This document shows, piece by piece, positions 54,831 through 64,000 of a stretch of 64,000 bases of DNA (the first letter of the stretch is position 1; each line of letters starts with the position of its first letter). The position numbers and the translations under genes were made by a program. This stretch comes from Paralvinella palmiformis (taxonomy: Eukaryota > Annelida > Polychaeta > Terebellida > Alvinellidae). The stretch lies in contig JAODUP010000112.1 in the NCBI GenBank assembly GCA_025642065.1, positions 124,001 to 188,000 of the forward strand. Reading direction: 5' to 3'. A model generated the notes under the pieces. It did no database searches. It saw only the letters and a list, made by a program, of their open reading frames with translations, and was not told the DNA's origin.

Positions 54831-55305
54831 TTTACCTGGGCTAGCGAACGAAGAAGTCTGATCACGCCCTGTATAGGCATGGAACACTATTAGAGATCGT
54901 GCCTTAGTTTTTACCTCTTCCAGTGAATAAAGAAGTCTGATCGCACCCTGTAAAGGCATGGAACAATATTAGAGATCGTGCCTTAGTTTATACCTCTGCC
55001 AGTGAACAAAGAAGTCTAATCACGTTCTGTAAAGGCATGGAACACTATTAGAGATCGTGCCTTAGTTTATACCTCTGCCAGTGAACAAAGAAGTCTGATC
55101 ACACCCTGTAAAGGCATGGAACACTATTGGAGATCGTGCCTTAGTTTTTACCTCTGCCAGTGAACAAAGAAGTCTGATCACGCCCTGTAAAGGCATGGAA
55201 CCCTATTAGAGATCGTGCCTTAGTTTTTACCTCTACCAGTGAACGAAGAAGTCTGATTGCGCCCTGTGTAGGCATTGAACACTATTAGAGATCGTGCCTT
55301 AGTTG
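54831..55305 (-). repeat. Six-copy 79-bp tandem repeat with a potential 33-nt microexon in each unit
   Basis: Six units repeat every 79 bp. On the minus strand each unit holds an acceptor (TTTACAG or TACACAG), a 33-nt block without stops in one frame, and a donor (mostly GAG|GTAAAA or GTATAA). The blocks are 54836-54868, 54915-54947, 54994-55026, 55073-55105, 55152-55184 and 55231-55263, separated by 46 nt. Each would encode an 11-residue variant of GVIRLLCSLAE (G/N, V/A, C/R/Y, A/E/V variants). Because 79 is not a multiple of 3, the frame is kept only if the 46-nt spacers are removed. The repeat itself is certain; splicing is inference. Confidence 0.9.
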
Positions 55306-55312
55306 GTTTCAG

Positions 55313-56228
55313 TTATTTCACGAAGTTATGTAATGGGACGTAGCGGAACGTCTTCCCGGTTCCAAATGCAATCCACAGTACACCGATTGCCAGATACTGG
55401 AACATGGATATAGCTATGATCACCTCATTCGTGTCTACAGTTTTGGTATCAGTGGGTTGTAGTTTGATAACACGGAACATTGTCCAAGATACTTTCATGT
55501 CCTGTTCAGTGTTTCTCAGAGAGGTCATGTACCTTGATTAAGTCATATATCCTGCTGCTGAATGGTGGTAGTCAACATATATCTGATTTATTGATAAAAG
55601 GTCATATATATGATTAGTACTACAGGTTCTTTTTCACGAAGAACAACCGGAGGAATAGTTGTGTGGACATGTAGTAAAGGTGATATCGTCTTCCTTCTGT
55701 TGACATTATTTCGATTGATGGCGATCGTGTTTCGCTCATGTTCAGCAAAGTGAGCACCTGTATGCTGGAATAGTGATACCCGAGTCCCAAGTAGTGACCC
55801 CGGAGCTGTTGTTGAAGTGTGATGGATTGTGATCGGTATTGTCAAAGTGCAATGTCTTTAGACATCTGTAGTACTCTGTCATATGAAACTGACAAGTTGC
55901 ACTATATTACATTAATTTAACAGTTGGATCAGCACACATGGATGGCGGGAACAGACAGTTAACTATATAATCGTCTGGGCAACCAGGCCTCCTCATATAG
56001 TCACTTTCCACTCTCATATATTATTTTTCATTGGAGGTTACAGCTTATTGCTTTGAATACAAAGTAGATATCCCGAACCCTCTTATAGTCTTGCATATCT
56101 GGAAACTGTACTAGAAATCTATTTTCAGTTTTGTGCCGAGTATACGACCATCTTAGGAAGTGTCCGTCCCCAATAATATATGCATCATATAAATACAATG
56201 GCGTAGGTGAGGATATTTCACTCATCAC
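55313..56228 (-). pseudogene. Unidentified broken coding-like region with a membrane segment
   Basis: Successive minus-strand open blocks in different frames look protein-like. One block (56228-56028) contains PLYLYDAYIIGDGHFLRW. A Cys-containing block at about 56000-55912 contains GCPDDYIVNC and SMCADPTVKL. Further blocks cover about 55880-55743 (ending IPAYRCSLC) and 55756-55588. The last, 55528-55313, opens at MTSLRNTEQDMKVSW and has one hydrophobic segment, EVIIAISMFQYLAIGVLWIA. Frame changes between blocks could be introns or decay. I do not recognise the family. It abuts the 79-bp microexon-like array on the same strand, so both may belong to one gene. Confidence 0.35.
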
Positions 56229-56907
56229 ATATAAAGATTGACATATAGAAATAGGTAACTGAATAACTATTCCGGAAAAATAATTGAAACGTGACTATCT
56301 ATAAACAGTAAATGAATTCCTGAGATCGAATTATAGTTGAAATTTACACCTTTTTCAAAAACTCGCGAAGTTGGTCTAATGGATGAGTTTAACACCACAG
56401 ATAAGATTAATAATATGGCAAACGTATTCTTTCGGATGGAAGTGAATTATTAAAGCCTGGATTAAGATAAACCTGACGTACAAGTTGATACATGTAGATG
56501 ATGAATCTCATAATTGAATGGTGTTATTAAAAAATCCAGTAAACAAGAAGCCTGTAGTTCAAATAAAGATCGAGGAATGGTAATTTTTCAGATATAAGGA
56601 GAATGTCTTTTATTGCTTTTGAACATATTTAAGTTTTTAGAAATGAAGTGTATACGTTTTTAAACGCCTTATGAGAACATTTAATGTTTTAAATGCATTA
56701 AAAAACTAAAATATTAATGGATAGACCATACCTTTTTGGAAACAATTCGATAACCGAATTTTACCAACCGAAACATGAAACTGTTTTTTTTTTGGCAGCC
56801 ATATGCCAACTGCCCAATTTGTGTGTAACCCTAACTATGGCGACCCACAAAGGTAATAAAACGAAATAAAAAATGAAACAACCTTTATATAGTAGTAGTA
56901 GTGATGA

Positions 56908-57005
56908 TGATAGATGTTTTACGGCCACTTTTGTGCACATGTTAGGCTAAATTCGAACTCAGGTGGTAAGGATCCAACGCGCTACCAACTATACCACGGA
57001 GGCGC
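56908..57005 (-). mobile_element. SINE family A, internally deleted
   Basis: The 3' end (GATGTTTTACGGCCACTTTT) joins directly at GGCTAAATTCGAAC to the tRNA-like half, so about 80 bp of the body is missing; displaced body-like sequence occurs just before it at about 56830-56885. Confidence 0.7.
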
Positions 57006-57831
57006 CCTAAAGACTTTGTCGGGCTTCATGGTATATGGCACATTCTAATTGTTAGTGAGTGACTGACTTTGTGCAATGACGATAAAGGACAGCACATTTG
57101 CAATTATTTCTGGTAAACTATATAAATGTGGAGAAAAGGCTTTTAGAAATAGATCTTTTGCGTCATTAATTACTGTGACGTCATTGTCTCGATATGCGCG
57201 ATTTGTTTATGTTTTATTCACAGATTTTATATCTATAATCGTATTACGCACGCTTCACACGTTTTTTTTAAATATCAGGATATTTATTAACATTAACTAA
57301 GTGGGTATCACTTAACTCGTCATAGTAGAGATTTACGGTCCTGGATTTCGTCGTTTTCCAGCTACTAATCGGCAACATGCCGCACTTCTGGATTAATGTT
57401 AAGCTCTTAATTGGTGTTTAGCCCGGATAGGTATAACACCTTTTTCTACATTTGGTCTAGTACACTCCAAACTGAGGAACAGACATATTAAGGCAGGAAA
57501 ACGCTTGTTCACATACGAACTGTTAAACCGGCAATCTTGAAATGATTATCTATCTTGAAATGATTATCTAGTTTCTGGCCTATCTTATATCTGTAATTTA
57601 TCTGTGAACATGATACGTATGATTTTCACGTTTAACAGATCTTACAAAAATCTTTAATAAGTTTTGCGTTAGGAAATGTTTGTTTAAAAAAAATCAATTT
57701 AAGTAAAAAAAAAATAATAATTCCAGGTACACAATAATACTGAATAAATGAATTTCAATTCAATTTGTACTTTAAATTGGTGAAGCATAATTATGTTTCG
57801 GGTGGTGCTAACATTTAACACTTTAGTTTGA

Positions 57832-57991
57832 AGGCCTGTTCTATGAACAGAGTATGCTAAATGAGCGAGTTGACCACCAGAGAAAATGAGGTGAAAAGAT
57901 GAAACAGCTTTTACACACCACATCAATATTTGAACTCGGATGGTAGTAATTTGTGGCCATCCACGTCACTTGTGAGGCCGTGGAGGTGCCC
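57832..57991 (-). mobile_element. SINE family A, degenerate
   Basis: Weak but collinear match (TATGCTAAATGAGCGAG; ATTTGAACTCGGATGG; CCGTGGAGGTGCC). Confidence 0.55.
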
Positions 57992-58947
57992 GTTTCACAC
58001 TTCAGATTACACACGCACACACACATATTGGACATATATTTAGTTACTTTATTTTAGACTGTATCAGACCCTTAACAATAGTCTTAAAACATTAAATGGT
58101 CAGATTATAGAGCAGTTATTGTGTTTTTTCTTAGCATAATCATTTACACTTTTTGAAATAATTATAATTGCATTCCTAAGTGCTAAAATAATTATAATTG
58201 ACTATTCTCTTAATATAATTGTATTTAAAATTATACGATCAATATTGCCATTGAATTATTGTTTAGTCTCTGAAGTATTATTTTCCGAGAATGCATGACA
58301 ATGCTGCAATATACCGAGAGAAGATTATAGACTCCAGCCATCTAAACTGAATGATTTTAAGAGACACAAATAAAACTAATCATTAGATACTGCGGGATTA
58401 TGTAAGAGATGATGTCACAAAAGTAGACGCCTTAAATCACATCGCACTGGGATTATGGAATTCCAGAAAAATTACTTGAAACTGTAATTGGATTACGAGC
58501 CACAATTAATAATAACTGGTGAAACTATAAATGTAATTACGTTACACGTAAACGGTCATATAGCCACCTGTATAATTGTAACTAAACACTTTTGATATAA
58601 TTATAACTAATAACCTTTTCGTGTAATTGCCCCGCACCTGATATAGAGTGGATCCCACTGACAGATAATGTTTTCTCATATCGTTTTACATCCAAACATT
58701 TCAATTCACTCTATCCAGAGGGAGTTACCAAGTAACACTGGAGAGATAATTCAATCATTATTACGTATGCATCATCAAGCACCAGAAAATCTATCAACCA
58801 AACATTCCAGTACTACAGCTAACTGTGATTTGATTATATCCAAACAAATCTTCTTATTACTTATTACAGAAATGTGATACTAGACGAGTTCTCAAGTTAC
58901 ACTTAATTGATATAAATCAATTCAATTCACTATCCCCACTTCTCTGA

Positions 58948-58984
<37 letters not shown>

Positions 58985-59702
58985 TAATGTTGTTCACATA
59001 AATCATATGGCATTATACTATATATCGGGGTAGTATCTTTATAGAGGATGTAACTATAACCCTCTATTTGATGTATGCTCTCATTAACTGATCAGCAATA
59101 TTTAGATCAGACCACTTAACATAAAAAAGGGCAAAAAACTAGACAATTTCTGGATGACTCCACACATATAGCCATGCGGTGTTAATATGTTCTCCATTTT
59201 TTTTCTTTAAAGATACCTGTGTGTAAAAGAGAAATGTGACAAAACACGACAGATATTACTGCTCCATCATTCGATTAGATTTAATACATAGAAGCATTAA
59301 TAAGGCCATTGTTTTTTGAATACTTGTTTTAAGGAAAACTTCCCTTCCAAAATTTGGGATCCGACGGGACGAAAATAAAATAAATCCCTGAAAACATACA
59401 GTTGGTTGGAAAACACTTACACAAAGTTCTAGTATCTGAAAGATTTGCCAGATTTGGTACCCAACATTTACAAATGCCCAACGACGCATATTCTGGATAA
59501 CTCTGGTTTTATGTTTTACTTTTACATTGATATTCAAATCTCGCCCACGACAATGTTTTCCATAACATATTCTTCCTTTAGTTGGGATTTCACAATCTCT
59601 CCAATAGTTTCGCTTTTTGAGCCTTTATAATTTTCGAAAAGCAAACAATAGACATATCACTGTCAGCCTCATCCAAGATGGCGACAGGCCATTTCCACTT
59701 AA

Positions 59703-59897
59703 ACTAATTATAACTCCCCCCTCATTGAGAAACGCATAAATAGTTCAAACTTTACAGAGATCTACTTTAAATTGTCATCAAAAATATCGCTGTGATAAGG
59801 CTAGTGCCAATAAAAGAATACGTACACGGCAGCCTTATCTGCAAAGTTCGAACTATGTACGTATTTCTCGATGAGGGGGTAGGTGGTTATAATTAGT
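59703..59897. mobile_element. 195-bp foldback element flanked by TTAA
   Basis: The first and last about 55 bases are inverted copies (ACTAATTATAAC, then CCCCTCAT-GAGAAA, then AGTTC-AACTTT). TTAA occurs at both ends (59699-59702 and 59898-59901). Too small for coding; the end sequence differs from the 24.5-kb element. Confidence 0.75.
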
Positions 59898-59980
59898 TTA
59901 AATTTACAAGATTTCTAGGCTTGAAGACTGATTACTATAGATATAACTGAAATATTTTTGAAGTGGAACTGACCTGTCAC

Positions 59981-61224
59981 CAGACCTGGGTCAATTACGT
60001 TGAAATGTAATAGATTACTATTACTACTGAGTATTGCTATTACACTTGATATTGAATGTAATATATTACTATTACATTTCTTACTATTACTTTTACATTT
60101 TTTCTTATGCTATTATTATTAGTAGTAGTATTGGTAATTATAGTGCTGGTAGCTTTATATGTTACTGGGTCACTCTCATCATAAAATAATACAAAACAAA
60201 ACTTCATTTACATATTAAACCAACACTGTTCAGTTGACCTTACCTAGTTACACTTAACAACTAGTAAATTCCCAATAGGTGAAGAATTTCCATATATGCC
60301 TGTCATGGCTGAATGAGCATGATTAGCAAGATGGTGTATACAACAATACCAGGTAATACATCAATTGGCCCTTGCATAGTAATGTGATTGCGCTCTCATA
60401 TGTTTATAATAGTAGATTACGGTATGTGTTTACTGTTACATTTATTTTCTTGTCATTTTTCAAATGTGGTATATAATAATATAATAATAATACATGCAGT
60501 ATACAATATATTATAATATAGAAATAAATACTGTGGTGAAGTTGGAAATAGTTTTGGCTGAGCCTGATATGCCTGAACTACAATGCTTACATTTGGCTTT
60601 GTAGTTGACGTCAGTATTAGTAGGCATCTCAAAATGACTCAGATGTGATACCTTAGCCATTGTGATTTATACTTTTTTAACTGGATGTCTATATTATTGA
60701 TAATATCCTGAATACAGCATAAAATATATTAAAAATCAGCTTATGTGTATATCATATGTAATGCAGTGATAGCAGCTTTAAGATATGATGTGGACCTGTA
60801 AACTAGGTAGATTATATATGAACAGTGGCACAAGTAATGCCAACATTTACTAATCAGGGATGCCAGATTTAGATTCTTAATTGGGGGATAATTGGGAGCC
60901 CTATAGTAATCAACTTGGATTCGGTTAAGTACACAGTGCTTAGTCTGTTTCAAATGGAGTGGCTTCTCAGCTACAGAATCAATAATGAACAATATTATAA
61001 ATGACAATTTGATTGAGCAGCCAATCAGGTGACAGTGAGATTTGACGGTGCAGTGACATATCTGGCAAAAAGTATTGTGTGTCTGACAAAATGTAATAGC
61101 AAAGTAATAGTGGATTACTATTACTTTATCAACTATTTCAATTACAATTACTTTCAAAATGAGATTTACTATTGCTGTGAAAAATGTAATTGTTACTATT
61201 ACGATTACAATTATCCCAGGTCTG
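59981..61224. mobile_element. hAT-type DNA transposon, 1,244 bp, no intact transposase
   Basis: Perfect 8-bp duplication CCTGTCAC (59973-59980 and 61225-61232). Both ends start CAGACCTGGG followed by AATTA/GTAAT-rich sequence. Subterminal parts are filled with ATTACTATTAC-type repeats on both sides. A 164-codon minus-strand frame at 60741-61235 is mostly low-complexity and I do not treat it as a gene. Confidence 0.85.
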
Positions 61225-61699
61225 CCTGTCACCATATTGGATTAGGCCATGTGGTAGCCTAATTCAGTTCCAGTGTTCAGGCAGTTGATGCAAAAATAAT
61301 AATAAAAAGAATAAAAGTCGATCTTATTTCCCTGCGTCTGGTTTCAGCTGTGATCGGCGGGTTTGTAAAACAAGTATTCAATAAACAATAGCCTACTGGA
61401 GGAAACAGATTGAAAAATGGTACAGCATTGTCAGTGAGCACAAATGGAATGACTGGGGTTTTTTTTTAAACATTAGCTAAAAACTGAAATACTTTTTATT
61501 ATTAAAAACAGATGCATTTCCTATCATCACATGTACTGCTGTTTTAAGGCAAGGAGTAATCTATCACAATCCATAACTTTAGTAAACTAGATCTTATGAG
61601 TATATCATACACAACCATATATCAGTAAGGATTTAACATTATACATTATTACCTATTTCACCATACAGACATTGTTCTCATACTGATTCTGTTGCAAAA

Positions 61700-61920
61700 T
61701 CACAACTTGCTGATATTGAAGTCTTTGGGAAACGACTTTTCAGCAAAGGTACCCTGTACATATCCGCATGGCACATCCACATTAATATAAGAATGCACAG
61801 AGCCACTGATCAACCGATGTAACCTCCTGGCTTGAAGACAGGCTGTCTTAACATCCACATCAAGCTCCAGCAAATCCTTTGTTCCTTCGTAATCTGGATT
61901 ATCTGGATATAGCTCATCTC
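61700..61920 (-). CDS. NUDT19: NUDT19 last exon with peroxisomal signal
   Basis: Begins by completing Gly of LPG|DELYPDNPDYEG and ends FPKDFNISKL, stop TGA at 61700-61702. A reverse-strand AATAAA at about 61495 could be its polyadenylation signal. Confidence 0.9.
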
Positions 61921-64000
61921 CTGGAAGAAGAAACACACAGATAGCTATTTTACTTTGCTTATGTTTACATAATAATTATAATATATACCTTATATTCTGT
62001 TAAATTCTTAGTGCATTCAAGGGCCTGAGAAAAATAAAGCTATATCTGGACCTCGGAACACATTATTAAAGATATCACAAAGCAATGAATTTTATAAATT
62101 TTCTACACTTTCAGAAACCATAATGTAGTCTGACATTCTATTATTTTGTGGGATGCTTCATCCAATAATGAAAGGCATTGCCTCAACCACCCTATTTCTC
62201 TGAGGGGGGTCACACACTCACCTGGAAGTGTCGCTATTAGACCATCAGTACACCTGTAGATTGACTGGAAACCAACACAGACAGCCAAGTGGCTCCCTCT
62301 GGTAGACATGTCTCATGAGATCTGTTTCACTGTTAAAGAAGGCCAGATGTGATGTCTCTTTGACCTGTGGGCCAACAAATGTGACTATTTTGTCTTGAGC
62401 CAGCTTAAACCATTCTTTAGGCGACTTCCACTACAAGAGTAAGCACAAATGTTAAACAGATTAGACAAAATACAAAGATAGGCAAATGTGCGATGAGGGA
62501 TTTTCAATGAACATGGATATCAGAGGTCCTAGTAAATGTTCCAGTGATGTCATTGGATTATGCCTTTTGAATTAAGGACCCTAAATGAGTTAATACTACC
62601 CTGGATCTTCTACCTCTAATGTTGAGCTATCTAGCCTCAGCAACATATGGCTGAAGGGTAATCGTCAAGGAAATGAATCCCACAAACACAGGTATCACCT
62701 GAATCTTAACCCACAACTTGGAGGTTTGCACTGCAGTGCTCTAACCATTGTGCCATCAGAACCTCCTTCTACCTCAATTTTTTAAAGAAAAAAACACTTG
62801 ATAGTCTTAACTAATTTTATTATTAGCATGTACCATTATAATTGCCAATTAACCAGTCTACTTCTTCCCTACAGAGACAGGTAACCATGTCAGTAACCAT
62901 TGTCCTAGATATTATTCTTGTATATATGGCATAAACAATAATAATTTACAGAATAACAATTAAAAACTATGTTGGGAGGGAGGATGAAGATTGATGTTTT
63001 ATGGCCGCTTAAGTGCACATGGTAGGCTAAATGGGCTGAACAACCTCCAAAGGTAATGAAGCAAAGTCAAAGATGAAACACCCTTCAGAATCAGAGCTTC
63101 ATACAAGCAAACATATTACAGTATTGCCATTTATGGAAGACACAATGTGTCAATGGGCAAAATGTTCAGACTGCATGATAAAAATGAAATAAAGCATATT
63201 TTAAGCTGGATGATGAATGCATAAATTAAAAGGAAGAAAAATATCAACAAACAATTGTGCAAATATACATAATTTTTATTACAGTTAATCCACTGTGCTA
63301 AATAAATCAAATCAATAATATAATGTAAATGACATTTAATTTGAGACAACAATTACATCTGTTTTTGCTATTTCATCTGTGTAGAGTTCGCTCTTATCAG
63401 GGACTGCATTCAGACTGCACACATAGAACATGGTGTCAAAGCGCCGTGGCTTTTCCGGGGGTTGTGTAACCCTAAATAAAACTGGAGTTAGCCAGTTGCT
63501 CCATTCATACAGTGCCCAGATGTTTGGCACCACGTTGAACGTCAGACACAGATCCTGAAGTTGACTGGCGTCACCGCTAACCCTGTTCCTCCAATCCTGG
63601 TCGTCAAAATCCCGATCCGTGAAGGCCATGGCCATGGGTGGCACCCTACCCTGTAGGCGTTCTACCGGTTTTGTGAGATCCACATCGGAATTGTTGCAGA
63701 CGAGAAGCACGCCAGTCTCCTCGAACGTCTCCCGTATGGCACAAATTCTGAAGGCTATCTCTGGAGAAAGAATCGTCTCCCCACACTCACGATTGGTCAT
63801 TATTGGAGGTCGGACACCCGGTACTTTAAACGGCTTCAGGAGTTTCGCTAAATCGGTGAAACCTCGCACTCTGCTGAACACCTTCGTCCAATTTCTCGCA
63901 TCGAAGTCGGCTTCGCTGGTCACGCCTCCCGGATAGGCGTAAGCGTTCGGCAAGAACGAGCTGCCCTTTCCTCTTTTCAGCATGAGAACATCGAAGTTGC
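61700..64000 (-). CDS. NUDT19: NUDT19-type Nudix hydrolase, 3' part (5' end outside window; frameshift in middle exon)
   Basis: Peroxisomal enzyme family that hydrolyses coenzyme A and acyl-CoA to phosphopantetheine products and 3',5'-ADP. Three exons are seen: 64000-63357 (5' end cut by the window), 62430-62222, and 61920-61700. The first carries the split Nudix box: PGGV, a long insert, then AFRICAIRETFEETGVLL with the REXXEEXG catalytic core; it also has NIWALYEWSNWLTP and RRFDTMFYVCSL, typical of NUDT19. The middle exon continues WKSPKEWFKLA and ends TDGLIATLPG; the last starts DELYPDNPD and ends with the tripeptide SKL, a canonical PTS1 peroxisomal signal. Exon 2 is 209 nt where 208 is needed: one extra base near 62256 shifts the frame after WFPVNL. 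This is either an assembly error, an allele defect or a true pseudogene; the rest of the gene looks intact. An in-frame stop lies 3 codons after the shift point if read straight through. Confidence 0.9.
62222..62430 (-). CDS. NUDT19: NUDT19 middle exon with one-base frameshift
   Basis: Acceptor CTTGTAG|TGG and donor CCAG|GTGAGT. The first frame reads WKSPKEWFKLAQDK to LGCLCWFPVNL; the last third aligns with the family (CTDGLIATLPG) only one base later. The extra base is at about 62256. Confidence 0.85.
62625..62767 (-). mobile_element. tRNA-like SINE, family C, in NUDT19 intron
   Basis: Reversed, it starts GGAGGTTCTGATGGCACAAT followed by GGTTAGAGCACTGC (A-box region) and GTGGGTTAAGATTC (degenerate B box). 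A distantly similar tRNA-like block is at about 40690-40795 (GGTTTAAATCCC, reversed). Confidence 0.55.
62988..63090 (-). mobile_element. SINE family A, truncated, in NUDT19 intron
   Basis: GATGTTTTATGGCCGCTTAA through CCTCCAAAGGTAATGAAGC and AAACACCCTTCAGA; the tRNA-like half is missing. Confidence 0.7.
63357..64000 (-). CDS. NUDT19: NUDT19 exon with Nudix box (partial)
   Basis: Open through the window edge: codons upstream of the first visible Met read NFDVL, so the true start is outside. 214 codons are visible; the donor is ACAGAT|GTAATT, phase 0. The Nudix catalytic residues RE..EE..G are all present. Confidence 0.92.

Larger units (their letters stand above)
56230..59698. other. Intergenic, AT-rich
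   Basis: Two SINE remnants and a TA microsatellite; open frames at 57.08-57.30 and 58.67-58.88 (+) and 59.26-59.54 (-) are not recognised and are probably chance. Confidence 0.6.

Noticed and set aside
54831..55305. CRISPR-like array
   Set aside because: Units are contiguous 79-bp copies without unique spacers, in a eukaryotic genome.
60741..61235. 164-codon minus-strand open frame
   Set aside because: It lies wholly within the 59.98-61.22 kb hAT-type element and its start is low-complexity Val/Ile sequence from ATTAC repeats.
63619..63936. 105-codon plus-strand open frame
   Set aside because: Antisense shadow of the NUDT19 Nudix exon.

Overview
This is a eukaryotic (metazoan) window: AT-rich, with spliced genes, GT-AG introns, many microsatellites, and decayed non-LTR and DNA transposons. 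The protein sequences and the tRNA-derived SINEs suggest a marine invertebrate, most likely a mollusc, but no species can be named from the sequence alone.

Two genes are recognised, both on the minus strand. The main one is a complete DROSHA gene, the nuclear RNase III of the Microprocessor, which spans about 14.4-49.7 kb in 28 coding exons. I assembled it by hand; every exon pair has matching intron phase and the total is 4,515 nt (1,504 codons plus stop). It encodes a proline-rich N-terminus, an unusually long RS/charged region in one large exon, the central domain with its zinc-binding CxC motif, two RNase III domains with intact catalytic motifs, a dsRNA-binding domain and a basic tail. 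At the right edge (61.7-64.0 kb) lies the 3' part of NUDT19, a peroxisomal CoA diphosphatase, with an intact Nudix core and a C-terminal SKL signal. As read here it carries a one-base frameshift in its second visible exon.

Layout: 0-14.4 kb is gene-poor and lies downstream of DROSHA. It holds a CCAAT-motif array, SINEs, a gypsy integrase remnant fused to a LINE, and further LINE fragments. 14.4-49.7 kb is DROSHA; its introns carry a 647-bp TTAA-flanked (Kolobok-like) element, a 1,009-bp hAT-type element with 8-bp target duplications ending 43 bp from an exon, a 391-bp inverted-repeat element, SINEs, and two unidentified coding-like fragments on the DROSHA strand. 49.7-61.7 kb, upstream of DROSHA, is LINE-rich. 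It contains a striking array of six 79-bp repeats in which each unit holds a potential 33-nt phase-0 microexon, next to broken coding-like sequence with a membrane segment. It also holds a 195-bp TTAA foldback and a 1,244-bp hAT-type element with an exact 8-bp target duplication.

DROSHA and NUDT19 have no known shared pathway; they are tandem neighbours only. The most unusual signal is the microexon-like array at 54.8-55.3 kb.
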